Shown one piece after another: positions 40,788 to 50,832 of a DNA stretch of 64,000 nt. This DNA comes from Azolla caroliniana. Its lineage: Eukaryota > Polypodiophyta. The first letter of the stretch is position 1. Each line of letters starts with the position of its first letter. A model generated the notes under the pieces. It was not told the DNA's origin. It made no database searches and worked only from the letters and a program-made list of their open reading frames with translations. The stretch spans positions 6,324,001-6,388,000 of the forward strand of contig JBHGNT010000015.1 of NCBI GenBank assembly GCA_043228905.1, given 5' to 3'. Made by a program: the position numbers and the translations under genes.

Positions 40788-42070
40788 AACCCATCTACCC
40801 GAAAAGCTCGCGTAAGTCGAGATGTCGTTTTCGACGAGTCCGCATCCTGGTACGCACTAGAAACAACTTTGACTCTGACTCCGCTCGACCCAGAATCCGC
40901 CGAAATGGAGATAGGAGACGAAGATCGGGTCACGCGCATGTACGAAGAAAGCTCGATTATGACACGGCTTAGTGGACCATGGGAATGTCAAAATCTGATA
41001 CTTTTTTGTAAATCCGAAACGAGTCGGATAGCCCGATTGTCATCATCCTTTACGTGGATGATTTGATCATCGGAGGAAAGGATCTTGCCGAGATTAACAA
41101 GGTCAAATCACTTCTCTCTGGGAGATTCGAAATGAAAGACCTGCACGAGCTCCATTACTTCCTTGGCATTGAAGTAATTCGGACACCAGTTAGAATAATG
41201 ATTTCTCAACAATACTACATGCTCAACCTTTTGTACAAGTTTAGAATGACTGAGTGCAAACCTATGTCTACCCCTCTCGATCGTAATCTCAAGATTGATG
41301 CCGATTCCAGCACAACCGAGTCCGAGTCAACTCAGTATCGTCAATTGATCGGCAACTTAATCTATCTCACCATTACGCGACCCGACCTCAGTTATTCGGT
41401 CGTCCTACTTAGTCAATTCATGCAGAATCCGTGAAACTCTCATCTCGATTGCGCTAAGAGGATTCTCCGGTATGTTTGTACGACGATGGGTTACGGCATT
41501 ATGTATCAGTCAAATACGACCATTCGCCTTGAAGGATACACAAACGCGGACTGGGCAGGATACAAAGTGGATAGACAATCCACCTCCAGATTCGTCTTCT
41601 CCCTTGGTAGCGGAGCGATCTCCTAGAGAAGTAAGAAGTAGCCAATAGTCGCACTGTCGAGCATGGAAGCCGAATATTGGGACGCGGCAGTCGATGCATG
41701 CGAAGCCATATGGCTCAAGCATATTTTGAAGGATTTGGGCATACCCATCAAAGATCCAATTCGCCTCTACTGCGACAACATGAGCAACATCTACTTGGCG
41801 CGGAACCTCGTATTTCACGCGCATACTAAGCATATGGAAGTGCACTACCACTTCATCCACGAGCGTGTACAGGCCGGAGAAATCAATGTACAACATATCA
41901 GTACGCACCTCCAGGTTGGTGATATGTTTCCGAAGGCCTTAAGCGTCGAGAAGCTCGGGCAATTTGCATCGGACCTTGGTCTCACGACATCGACATTGCC
42001 GAGCTTGAGGGGGAGTACTACAGGCGACATGGACGTAACACAGAACGATACGTGGGTACGCAACACGTAG
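40788..42070 (+). pseudogene. CE integrase tail-RT-RNase H remnant
   Basis: It resumes the CE frame (NPSTRKARVSRDVVFDE, about 40788-40845), then jumps near 41010 to the RT catalytic box YVDDLIIGG (about 41050), so RT fingers are deleted. RT thumb (FEMKDLHELHYFLGIEV) and a TRPDLSY segment follow. RNase H has MEAEYWDAAVDACEAIWLK (41663 onward) and CDNMSNIYLARN. It ends at 42070. Stops at 41432 and 41624 break it. The purine run AGGGGGAGTA (about 42008) lies inside the tail. Confidence 0.85.
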
Positions 42071-42199
42071 TTAATTGAACCAAGAACGAATTCAAAAAGC
42101 CAAAAAATCTAGTTCGAGGATTACGAACACCAGAAGCCGGATTCCGAAGACCGAACCGAAACAACTTTTCGACAAATGGAAGTTGTGTTTGAAGGGGCC

Positions 42200-42390
42200 T
42201 GTTGAGAGAACGAACTTAACTTCCCATAGCAATAGGTTTCACACTAGCTCATGGACATACCAGACTAGTTTTGTCAATAGTAGAAAGGGCACTTACCCTA
42301 GCTTAGTTGGTATTTAAACCAACCCCTTGTAACTTAGTTACTGTTGGAAGTATTTTGGTTAATGCAACATATAGTCTTTTATCTCTGTCT

Positions 42391-42437
<47 letters not shown>

Positions 42438-42509
42438 CTGCCTTACGTACACACACACACACAATCCTTCTGTTGCATCTCAGCCACTCTTACTCCTCAT
42501 TTCTTTACA
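42200..42509 (+). repeat. CE 3' LTR (310 bp)
   Basis: It starts TGTTGAGAGAACGAAC after the purine-rich GAAGGGGCC and ends TTCTTTACA. It is close to the 5' LTR apart from the CT/AC tract lengths. The target copy AAGGC follows. Confidence 0.92.
42395..42434. repeat. (CT)n microsatellite in the CE 3' LTR
   Basis: About 20 CT units; the 5' LTR has 10. Confidence 0.95.
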
Positions 42510-43768
42510 AAGGCGGACAATGACTATTTGATCGGGACAGAGGTAGTAATCGAAACAGACTGCCTACCTATCCTAGGTATGGTTTCCGGATGCGCGACTC
42601 CGGACCTGAGTATGCTCAGGTGGATCACGTACATCAAGTCCCTAAACCTGGAGATCTCACACATCTCCGGTAATGACAACGCCATGACCGATATGCTTTC
42701 AAGAGAGTGGTTTGACAACAAGGATGACATGGTGTCGGAGGACAAAGAAGTCGGCATGGACTTCTTCGAGTCGGCTCATGTAGCAACAAGGGAGGGGAGC
42801 ACTCCGGGACTGAATGAGTTTAACGAAAACGAGTACGATGGGGAGTGGCTCCAGATAGGAAAATTCTTAAGGACATTGGTGCCGGACATAGCATGGACAA
42901 GGGATGAGGCAAACAAAATCAGGAAGAAGGCATATCGGTTCTTCCTGTGGAATGGGAGTATATGGAGGCATCTGAAGAAGCGTAACGGCATTCCGCTTCG
43001 CGTAGTGATAAGAAGGGAAGAGAAGAAGGCGTTGTTGTTAGAGTACCATGAGAGCCCTTGGGCTGGTCACCGTGGAACGTGAGCCACATTCGAGAAGCTG
43101 AAGGAAAGATATTGGTGGCCAGGAATGTACCAGAATGCGAATCAATTCGTGATGACCTGCGAAAGTTGTCATATGCATTCCGGGATCCGGCACCAAGATG
43201 AGCTGCACCTGACCTACCCGTTGACCATCCATTTCAAATGGATGGTGAACTTAGTGACGATGCCGATGGGAGTGGGGCAATTGTGGTACCTGGTGCTTGC
43301 GCGGGAGGACTTCACGAACCAGGTGGAGGGTTGTGCATTGCAGAACAAAACGATCGTGGCCGTATGTCGGTTCCTAATCGAAGAGGTGGTTTGCTGATAC
43401 AGATGCGTGGGGAAGATCATGGCCGACCGGGGAGAACTTGATGCGCAAGAAGCTGAAGAGTTGTTCGGCTAGTTGGGGGTAAAACTCTCTCACTACGGCG
43501 TACAATCCAGAGGCGAACAAAACGGTGGAACACGGACACGGGCCGATCTTGAAGGCATTACTGCAAGCGTGTGAGGGGCAAATCGGGAATTGACTGCTTC
43601 TCCTACCTTACGCACTGTGGGAGGACCGAACCACGTACAATTTGGTGACCGGGTTTATGCCGGTAGAGCTTATGTACGGGCAGAAGCCGATCATGCCAAT
43701 GGAGCGGATGATCTCTTCGTGGGCAGAAATCGACTGGGTGGAAGAAATGAGCCTGGAGGAGCTATTGG
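42510..43768 (+). pseudogene. GB RNase H-integrase remnant
   Basis: It continues GB after CE: NDYLIGTEVVIETDCLPILG, then AMTDMLSREWF (RNase H end). The integrase zinc finger has HESPWAGH (about 43051) and CESCHMHS (about 43158). The core has LVTMPMG (about 43253), ADRGELDA (about 43423) and NPEANK-VE (about 43510). Stops TGA 43080-43082 and TGA 43591-43593 are TGG in GP. Frameshifts lie near 43400 and 43475. It ends abruptly at 43768, fused to an internal LTR position, so the integrase C-terminus and polypurine tract are deleted. Confidence 0.87.
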
Positions 43769-44315
43769 AAGGCATTGATAGGACAGATTTAATATAGGAT
43801 TAAATCGAATGAGTCTTTGTCCGAAGTGACAGAGAATAAAAGCATGATGTAACAACCCTCCTTGGCCTATAAAAGGAGGGAGAGAGGACTAAGTAGGGAT
43901 CGCACGTTTAGGGAGAATGAAGTGTTGTCGGACTAGGAACCGGGCACCCGTTCTCTATTTTGCTCTCTTAGGTCAGACACCCCTGCTCACGTAGGAAGCC
44001 CGTGTGCTCCCAATAGAGGCTCCACGTTGTATTTTGGTGACTGGAGTGTGTGTTTCTTGTTGTGATCGTGGCTCAGTTCTTTGCTGGGCTAGTTGTCATT
44101 TTTTGCCTTCTAACTGATTGTTGGTATCTGTTTTGTTGTTCATTTAGCGTGTTGCTTTGATCCCGACAGAGTTGGTAGTGTCGTATGCCTCTTGATACTC
44201 GACACCTTACGCACCTTCTATCTCTCTTGTTCTCCTTCTCCTTCTTAAGCTCTTCGGTCTAAGGCTCCCGTGGTCCTACCTAGCTTCACACACGTACCCG
44301 TGGAATACCGCGACA
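43769..44315 (+). repeat. GB 3' LTR, 5' end deleted (547 bp)
   Basis: It matches the GB 5' LTR from AAGGCATTGATAGGAC (18590) to the end ATACCGYGACA. The first ~110 bases of the LTR are missing. TATA is CCTATAAAAGG (about 43863-43873). The target copy ACGT follows at 44316-44319. Confidence 0.88.
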
Positions 44316-44319
44316 ACGT

Positions 44320-44782
44320 TTGCTTCATCCTTGCATAGTTTGACATGGATCACATATAGAGTGCTATGTTTCTATGCTTGGGCCACTATGAGGCTTCCTT
44401 TCTAGAACTTCCACTTGCCACTTTGAAAGCTACCAGTATAGCCTTCGCCATCTAGTCTTCCAGTTGATATCAGATTCAGCCTGATATCGAGTACATGTCG
44501 AACATACCTTAGGGTCAGTCTATAACCAATTGATGTTGTCAGACCTACACTTCCATTGACGGTTATGATGCACACTCCTTTGTCCCCCATCTTTACACTA
44601 CCATATTCCCCGACTATGTAGGATGAGAAGCACTCTCTAGAGGGAGTTATGTGAAACGATGCACCAAAGTCAATCACCTAGGTGCACTGTTCATTTGCAA
44701 GGTTTGCACTTGCTTGCTCGGAAATGAACAGGAGCGTCTCTTCGCTTGTAGCCATGGTAGAAGTGCCCTTCTTATCAAGAAA
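44320..44782 (-). pseudogene. CD protease and pre-integrase segment
   Basis: On the minus strand: ATSEETLLFISEQ (about 44755) and protease VIDFGASFHITPSRECFSSY (about 44681-44622), where Phe replaces the Ser of D-S-G. Then LISTGRLDGEGYTGSF and a LYVIHVKLC segment run to 44320, where GB is inserted. It is cut at 44782 by CF, so gag and the 5' LTR of CD are absent. Confidence 0.82.
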
Positions 44783-44925
44783 CTTCTGTTGGGAAACCGG
44801 TCCCTCCGGATGGGATTGGATGAGTCAGATCGGATGGATCCGGTGTGAACCAGTAGTAGGGCCATATTAGTAAATATGTCTGAATGTGCCTATTGAGGCC
44901 ATATTTGTAAATAGCCCTGTTGTTC
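44783..44925 (+). repeat. CF LTR start fragment
   Basis: TGTTGGGAAACCGGTCCCTC-GGATGGGA, then ATATTTGTAAATAGCC near 44900. This is the CA/CI LTR family. It jumps near 44920 directly into integrase sequence, so CF has lost most of its LTR, gag, protease and integrase core. Confidence 0.8.
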
Positions 44926-44929
44926 GGTC

Positions 44930-45937
44930 GACAAGTACTCCTTTGCCGACACAAAATTAGACCCGAAAACTTGGCCATGTGTATTCCTTGGTATGGTGAT
45001 GATGAGTTCCGCTACTGGCTGTGGAACCTAGCCGGGAAGAAGGCGATTTGGAGTAGGGACATAGTCTTCATGGAAGACAAGACTATTACCAAATGGGAAT
45101 CGGAGAAGAAGGCAACCTCCGAGTCGATCGACAAATATCAGTTCGAAGAATTAAGGACCCATCCGCCCGGAAGCCGGATGGCAGCTGAAAACTACAATGA
45201 ACCGACCGGATTTGGACAAGGAATTGGAATAACTGAATCACGGGAAAACGAAACCAAACAAGACCTCGAATCGGATTCAGATGAAGAACTGATTGAAGAA
45301 CCGGTGGCCGAAAACACAGGAAGAAGATACCCGCTTAGAGAGAGAAGCCCCCACCCCCCTAGAGATTTCTAGATGAAGAGCATGTTTTGTTGACCGACAA
45401 GGGGGAGTTGGAGAGCTTCGAAGATGCAAAGAAATACACTCATGGTCGTAAGTGGCTAAGTGGCATGTAGGATGAGATGGATTCCCTACATGAGAACCAC
45501 ACTATGAATTGACAAAGCAGCTGAAAGGAAAGAGGGCACTCCAGAACAAGTTGGTGTAAAAGTTGAAACCGGGAGACGCCATAAATCCACCGAGGTACAA
45601 AGCTTGCATTGTGGTGGACGGCTTCCAGCAGAAGAAAGGAGTGGATTTCGACGAGATCTTTGCCCCAGTAGTGAAGATGACATCCATCCGACGGTTTTGA
45701 GCATAGCGGCAAGCATAGACCTTGAGGTCGAACAATTAGACATCAATACCACATTCTTGCACGGTGACCTTGAGGAGGAGATCTACATGCAACAACCGGA
45801 AGGATTCATCAAGAAAGGGAAGGAGAGGTGATGTGTCGGTTGAAGAAGAGCTTATAGGGATTGAAGCAAGCTCCCCGACAATGGTACCGGAAGTTCGACT
45901 CCTTCATGACCGACCAAAGATACAACAAGATGCAGGT
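44930..45937 (+). pseudogene. CF integrase C-terminus-RT remnant
   Basis: KLDPKTWPCVFLG, GDDEFRYWLWNLAGKKAIWSRD and VFMEDKTITKWESEKK parallel the CA linker. An acidic linker and PLRERSPHP follow (about 45330). RT pieces at 45490-45930 include LDINTTFLHGDLEEEIYM (about 45738) and LKQAPRQWYRK. Many frameshifts break it. It is cut inside RT at 45937 by the CG LTR. Confidence 0.85.
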
Positions 45938-46368
45938 TGTTGAACGAACAATCTCAACCGGATCCGAATCGGTTGAATAAGCCAGAGCCGAATCGGATTT
46001 CGGAATGAAGAGCCGGATCAGTGTCCGGATGGTATCAAGAATGAGGATCCGGATCAGATTGTAACCGGTAGGCCGTTAGAGCCCTACGAATCTAGCTTAG
46101 TACATAGGCATATTTTTGGGAGTTAGTGTCAGTCACTCGTATGAGCATTGAAGTACTTGTCAGTACTTCTGTCAGTCCTTTATGGGCTTGTTTAAAATTG
46201 TTCATTGAGCACATTGTATGTACAAAGTGTTATTATTTTGAAATTTAGTTTTACTGTTCTGCTCTCTTTGTCTCTCCCGTGTAAGGTTTCCATTAAACCT
46301 GTGTCATATCCTTTAGCTATCAGGATGAGCCGGTTTTGTCTTAGCTTCCACAATTATATTCTTTTACA
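45938..46368 (+). repeat. CG 5' LTR (431 bp)
   Basis: It starts TGTTGAACGAACAATC and ends TTCTTTTACA, followed by the primer site TGGTATTAGAGC at 46369-46380. It sits in the CF RT. The LTR body is unrelated in detail to CE. Confidence 0.85.
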
Positions 46369-47775
46369 TGGTATTAGAGCACGAGGGTTGAGAACCTCTA
46401 CCGCTGGTGAGCGATTTCCGAAGACAAACCCTAACACCGAGTAGAGAACTGAAAAGAAGGAAGATAAGGACAGAAAAATGGTCAGGTCGCTTCCTACAGA
46501 AAAGCTTGATTGGAGCAACTATGCATCCTAATTGTATAGAATGCACCAGTACTTGCTGGGGCATGGATACTGGAGCTACGTGGAAGGCGCGAATGTAGCT
46601 CAACGCCAGATTCGGCATACAAGGACTTCCCGGCATGGGAGCAAGGAGCGAGCACAGTGTTGTATTGCCTCGCGTTCTGTGTGCACGACCAGATGCTCAG
46701 CTACATCAGAGATGCAAAGTCACCGAAGGAGGCCTGGGAAAATCTCCGAAAGATTTTTGCCGCAAGTACCATGGTTCGAAAGTTGTAGCTCCGACAAGAG
46801 CTCAATAGTATCTAGCAATGGGACATGTCGGTTATTGACTACACCACTAAGATCAAGGAGATCTACGACGCCCTCGACTCCATCAACGTGAGGGTGGACG
46901 AGGAAGAGATGGTCCAGATTTGCCTCGTGATCTAGCACAATGGTACGTGCCAATCCGAACGTCAATTTGCACCTGAGAGAAACCACCATCTTTCTTCGAC
47001 CTGCAATCAATGCTGATGGTCGAAGAAAACCACGCAAGTGGATCGAGGACCACTCAATCGGACAACCAAATGCTGTACACGGAGGCGGATTGGCCTCGTG
47101 GGCGTGGAGGACGAGGTGGGTTGGCATGCAATAACAATTACCTGTAAGAGCAGAACCGGAGGCACAATGATGGTGCCGACAGCAATTTTGGACCCTCCAC
47201 AAGCAAGGGGAGTCAAAGCGGCGCCAAAAACTGGCAATCAAAGGCCAACACGGAATGCTGGTAAGAAGGGCCACCGAGAGAGCGAGTGCTAGAAGAAGCG
47301 CGCCGATTTGGATAAATCCGGATCTGGCAAGGCCGAACAAGGAAATTGGCAAAGCTCGCTCTACACAAAAGGATCGGATGGATCTGAAACCAATAAGACC
47401 GGAAAAGGGCTAGCCTTTGTGATGCAGCACAAGGCGAACTCGATGAAGAAGACCACTCCTGGATCGGAGGAAGTGTGGTACGTTGGCTCCAGAGCATCAA
47501 ACCACAAGACGAGCCATGAAGATTGGTTCTTGTTTCTAGAGAAGTCAGAGTAACCGGGAGATGATGAAACCAGAGACGACACTCCTCACCCGATTGTGCA
47601 TGTCAGTGAAGTCCCATTAAGCTATGTCGGACAAAAGGGAAAGCTGATGAATGTACTACATGTTCCGAAACTCACAATGAACCTGGTATCGGTCAGGCAA
47701 ATCGTCGACCAGATGATGCATGTGCGGTTTACGCACCTTGGGTGCTTGATCGAGGAAGAAGGTCGGATAATTGAG
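46369..47775 (+). pseudogene. CG leader, gag and protease remnant
   Basis: ATG at 46478 gives MVRSLPTEKLDWSNYAS, then MHQYLLGHGYWSYVEG, DQMLSYIRDAKSPKEAWENLRKIF and DEEEMVQICL. A knuckle remnant GHRESEC is near 47275. Protease reads YVGSRASNHKTSHEDW (about 47477), so the catalytic Asp and the Gly of D-S-G are both changed. It ends at 47775, where CE2 is inserted. Stops at 46530, 46787 and 46815 and frameshifts break it. Confidence 0.85.
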
Positions 47776-48062
47776 TGTTGAGAGACGAACTCAACTTCCC
47801 ATAGCAATAGGTTTCACACTAGCTCATGGACATACCAGGCTAGTTTTGTAAATAGTAGAAAGGGCACTTACCCTAGCTTAGTTGGTATTTAAACCAACCC
47901 CTTGTAACTTAGTTACTGTTGGAAGTATTTTGGTTAATGCAACATACAATCTTTTATCTCTGTCTTAAGCTCTCTCTCTCTCTGCTCTGCCTTACATACA
48001 CACACACACACACACAATCCTTCCGCTACATCTTAGCCACTCTTGCTCCTCATTTCTTTACA
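47776..48062 (+). repeat. CE2 5' LTR (287 bp)
   Basis: TGTTGAGAGACGAACTCAAC to TTCTTTACA, close to the CE LTRs but with shorter CT and AC tracts. The primer site TGGTATCAGACT follows at 48063-48074 (two changes at its 3' end). Confidence 0.9.
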
Positions 48063-48470
48063 TGGTATCAGACTGTGTGGTTGCTTAATCGAATCGATTC
48101 AACTTTGTTGTGGTACACGCCAACGATCAATAGAACCGGCTCATCAACATAGAAGAAATCGACATAATGAACACTCATATGGGAAGCGCTCTTCCTACCG
48201 AGAAGCTTGACAGAACGAATTTCACATCTTGGGAATACAAGATGCATCAATACCTTGTCGGAGAAGGTTATTGGAGCTACATTGAAGGAGGTCATGAAAC
48301 TCAACCCAACCCAACACACGTCGACTATCGCGCTTGGGAACAGGCCGCAAGCGGTGTGTTGTATTGCCTTGCATCATGTGTTCATGATCATATGCTTGGC
48401 TATATTCGAGATTCAAAAACACCAAAAGAAGTTAGGGGAAATCTCAAAAAGATTTTTTCGGCCAATAGTT
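48063..48470 (+). pseudogene. CE2 gag start
   Basis: ATG at 48167 gives MNTHMGSALPTEKLDRTNF, then YWSYIEGGHETQ, DHMLGYIRDSKTPKEV and LKKIFSAN, ending near 48470 at a join with minus-strand CH gag. About 100 codons are open. The rest of CE2 is absent. Confidence 0.85.
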
Positions 48471-49932
48471 TCTTTCTCTGCCCGAATGTTGTGTCACATT
48501 CACCTTCAACTCGGACAAGACACCCTTGTCCTTCCTTCTCGTTTCCACATTTTAGATACTTGTCTTTACCACTTGTAAGGAAAATTTCTCTTCTTGGCAT
48601 GAGGTACTGAGAGACACCACCAGGTTCTCCAAGTTGTTCGGCACGGTACACAACAATAGTAGGGCCTGCATAACATCATCAAGGGGAAGCTTGGTTGTTG
48701 CAAGTTGATTTACATACCCCATGAATGTGCTTATGTGTACCACTTTGCTTTCTCCGACTCTGTACTTCAGTCTTACGATCTTTCTCATCATTGAGGTTTT
48801 GTTTAGAGCATTCTTCCTCTCGTACCGCCCTGACAACTTGTGCCACATTTCATAGACGTTTGTATTATTAGCCACATGCTGAAGGACACTAACATCTACA
48901 CTCTATCTGATGGTGGCCACCTCCTTCCTGTTCAGGAGTTTCCATTCAAACTTGAACACCTCGATGGGCATTTCTTCTCTGTCTATGGTCTCGTACAGAT
49001 CTTTGACTATTAGAAGATCTTCCGTCTTGATTTCCAGTCAGCATAGTTGTGTGAGTTCCAAGGTTGTTAGGTACGATACAAATACCATACGTATTTAACG
49101 TATTAATACCCATATAGTACCTCCCAATTTAAAAATACGTTAACTACGTTTTCTTAATATGTTAAATACTTATAAAATACATATTTTACGTATTTTACAT
49201 ATAGTATGTTAAATACTTCTACAATTTGAAAATTATTTACCTTTCTAAAAAATATCTATAATATTTTTAAAAACATCTATGTTTACACAATTTTGTGATG
49301 TACAATATAGTTTTACATCCTAAAATGCATATAAGACATTTGAACATTTCACATCCTAAAATACTTGTAGTAATATGGATGTCGACATTTCCTTATTCAC
49401 GATATTCTACTTCAAATTGTAATTATTTACAATTATGCCTTCATAGATTGAGGAATCATCCACGATTATCACACTCATGATAGGTTCCTCTTTTCTTCGT
49501 TTTCTTCTTCTTCTTCTTCTATCTACTGCGATTATCACACTCAGGACTGGTTTATGTCTTCTTTTCTCTCTTCTTCTTCATCTTCTTCATCGTCGTCTCT
49601 TCTATTCTTCTTTCTTCATTCCTTTGGCTTCTTTTTCACTAAAATCTTTTTTTCCTTTTGCTTTTTGTTAGGGTTTTACTTACATTTTCTTTATAAATAT
49701 GTATTATACCTGTTTTTTTATAAATACGTTAAATACCGTATTGGACAAATGTACATCATATTTGATTGAACAACATTGAGGTATAGTACATACTATACAA
49801 ATGATTAGGTACTATACATATTTAAACGTTAAATACGAGTACGTAAACAACCATGGTGAGTTCAAGACCATCATTCCTAGAAACCCACTCACACCTCCTT
49901 CCATTGTTACACCTTCATTCTGATACTAGTTT
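48471..49932 (-). pseudogene. CH gag remnant (split by a DNA-transposon-like insert)
   Basis: On the minus strand, starting near 49905: GGVSGFLGMMVLNSH, then (after the insert at 49063-49855) DLYETIDREEMPIEVFKFEWKLLNR and NVYEMWHKLSGRYERKNALNKTSMMRKIVRLKYR (48852-48750). It continues LPLDDVMQALLLLCTVPNNLENLV, a copia UBN2-type gag. It stops near 48471. Protease and beyond are missing. Confidence 0.8.
49063..49855. mobile_element. Probable non-autonomous DNA transposon (~0.79 kb) in CH gag
   Basis: AT-rich, non-coding. It is flanked by GTGAGTTCCAAG (49051-49062) and GTGAGTTCAAG (49856-49866), where the uninterrupted gag has one copy. Ends read GGTTGTTAGGTACG... and ...TACGTAAACAACC, imperfect inverted repeats sharing GGTTGTT. 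The interior has many TACGTATTTAACG-type palindromic words at both ends. A 9-11 bp duplication would suit a Mutator-like element, but the family is not certain. Confidence 0.6.
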
Positions 49933-50446
49933 GAAGGGATCCAGACCATAGATCTATGAGAAACAGTAGATAGAAATGCACCAACGTGGAAATAGAAAAA
50001 CATCAAAATACAGATGGACTGAGTACACAATATTTTATGTGGAAACCCTAAACAGGGGAAAACCATGGGCAAACAAAGAATCATTATAACAGAGATATAC
50101 AAGGAAGAAACAGGTTACAACACTCTCTATACATAATGTATCAACCACACAGGGCTCTTGGCTTATAGTATCACACAACTATGTCGTTGCTCACGCTCTC
50201 GTGTATGTCTTCCTACTCTCTACTACTCTCTCTCCTACACACTATTGCAGAAGCTCTACCTTGCACCATTATCCATAATGGTTGTCCTAGGTGTATTTAT
50301 ACTCATACACAGTATGGACTATTTACAATTGTAGTTATTATTATTATTATACATAATGTATATAATAATTAATCGCCTGATTTGTCAACCTTGTCTTTGA
50401 CCATTCGGTCGGCCCATCTTGTCGGTCTTGTCTTCGACCATGCGGT
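49933..50446 (-). repeat. CH 5' LTR, interrupted by CHR2
   Basis: The plus strand starts TGAAGGGATCCAGACC. It is preceded by a degenerate primer site (minus strand ACTAGTATCAGAA). It matches the CD LTR for about 450 bp and is cut at 50446 by CHR2. The LTR start is not recovered on the right. Confidence 0.82.
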
Positions 50447-50832
50447 TGTTAAGGACAGAAGAATTGGAGCTACAAGGATGCGATCGAAAAGTCTAAAAGA
50501 GCTACAAAGACACGATTGACAAGCCAAGGGCAAGTATCATTAACTGGTGTTGTTCACCTTGAATTCATTCAAGGTGAACTCAAATATTTATACTAAGCGA
50601 CATGCATGCCTGTTGCGTGCATGTGATACACTAGAGCATGTATGTATGCATGCATGTGCCAAGTTTGAATAATACAATGGAGCAATTATGCTCATGATGC
50701 TAGCTTAAAGTTACAAGGAACAATTATAGATATTACTATATATTGGACATGTTGATTAACCCACAATAGTTGATTATAACACCAGAGGTCACGAGTTCGA
50801 ATCTTGACATGACTGTGTTCATGTCCGTGACA
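50447..50832 (-). repeat. CHR2 3' LTR (386 bp)
   Basis: The plus strand runs from TGTTAAGGACAG to CATGTCCGTGACA, followed by the polypurine complement TTATCCCCCCTG. It is clearly related to the CHR1 LTR. TATAAATA and AAGGTGAACAACACC (minus strand) keep the same 32-base spacing. A perfect 13-base-arm palindrome lies at 50552-50579. Confidence 0.85.
50552..50579. repeat. Perfect 13-base-arm palindrome at the CHR2 RNA start
   Basis: Arms GTTCACCTTGAAT and ATTCAAGGTGAAC (as seen on either strand) with a 2-base centre. The homologous site in CHR1 pairs at 11 of 13 positions. Confidence 0.9.

Larger units (their letters stand above)
28693..42509 (+). mobile_element. CE: Ty1/copia element interrupted by OTA1
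   Basis: Its own sequence is about 4.4 kb: 5' LTR 28693-29008, gag-protease-integrase 29114-31362, RT-RNase H 40788-42070 and 3' LTR 42200-42509. AAGGY target copies flank it, and ignoring CE restores the GB RNase H frame. A deletion near 41010 has removed the region from integrase C-terminus to RT fingers. It is of the same family as C1 and CE2. Confidence 0.9.
18478..44315 (+). mobile_element. GB: Ty3/gypsy element split by CA and CE
   Basis: Its own sequence is about 6.5 kb: 5' LTR 18478-19151, primer site, gag 19191 onward, protease, RT to 22317, RT-RNase H 27812-28692, RNase H-integrase 42515-43768 and a 3' LTR truncated at its start (43769-44315). CA and CE are inserted in RT and RNase H. 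GB is of the same family as GP, GM and G0, and is the only copy here with recognisable gag and protease. Confidence 0.9.
9691..44782 (-). mobile_element. CD: host Ty1/copia element of the large nest, 5' end missing
   Basis: Its own sequence is 9691-10249 plus 15545-15637 (3' LTR), 15638-18473 (RNase H to pre-integrase) and 44320-44782 (pre-integrase to protease). Everything else is inserted: CHR1 in the 3' LTR and GB between pre-integrase and protease. Ignoring GB with one ACGT copy makes the CD frame continuous (minus strand, about 44325 joining 18473). At 44782 CD is cut by CF. CD shares its LTR type with CH at 49933-50446. Confidence 0.85.
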
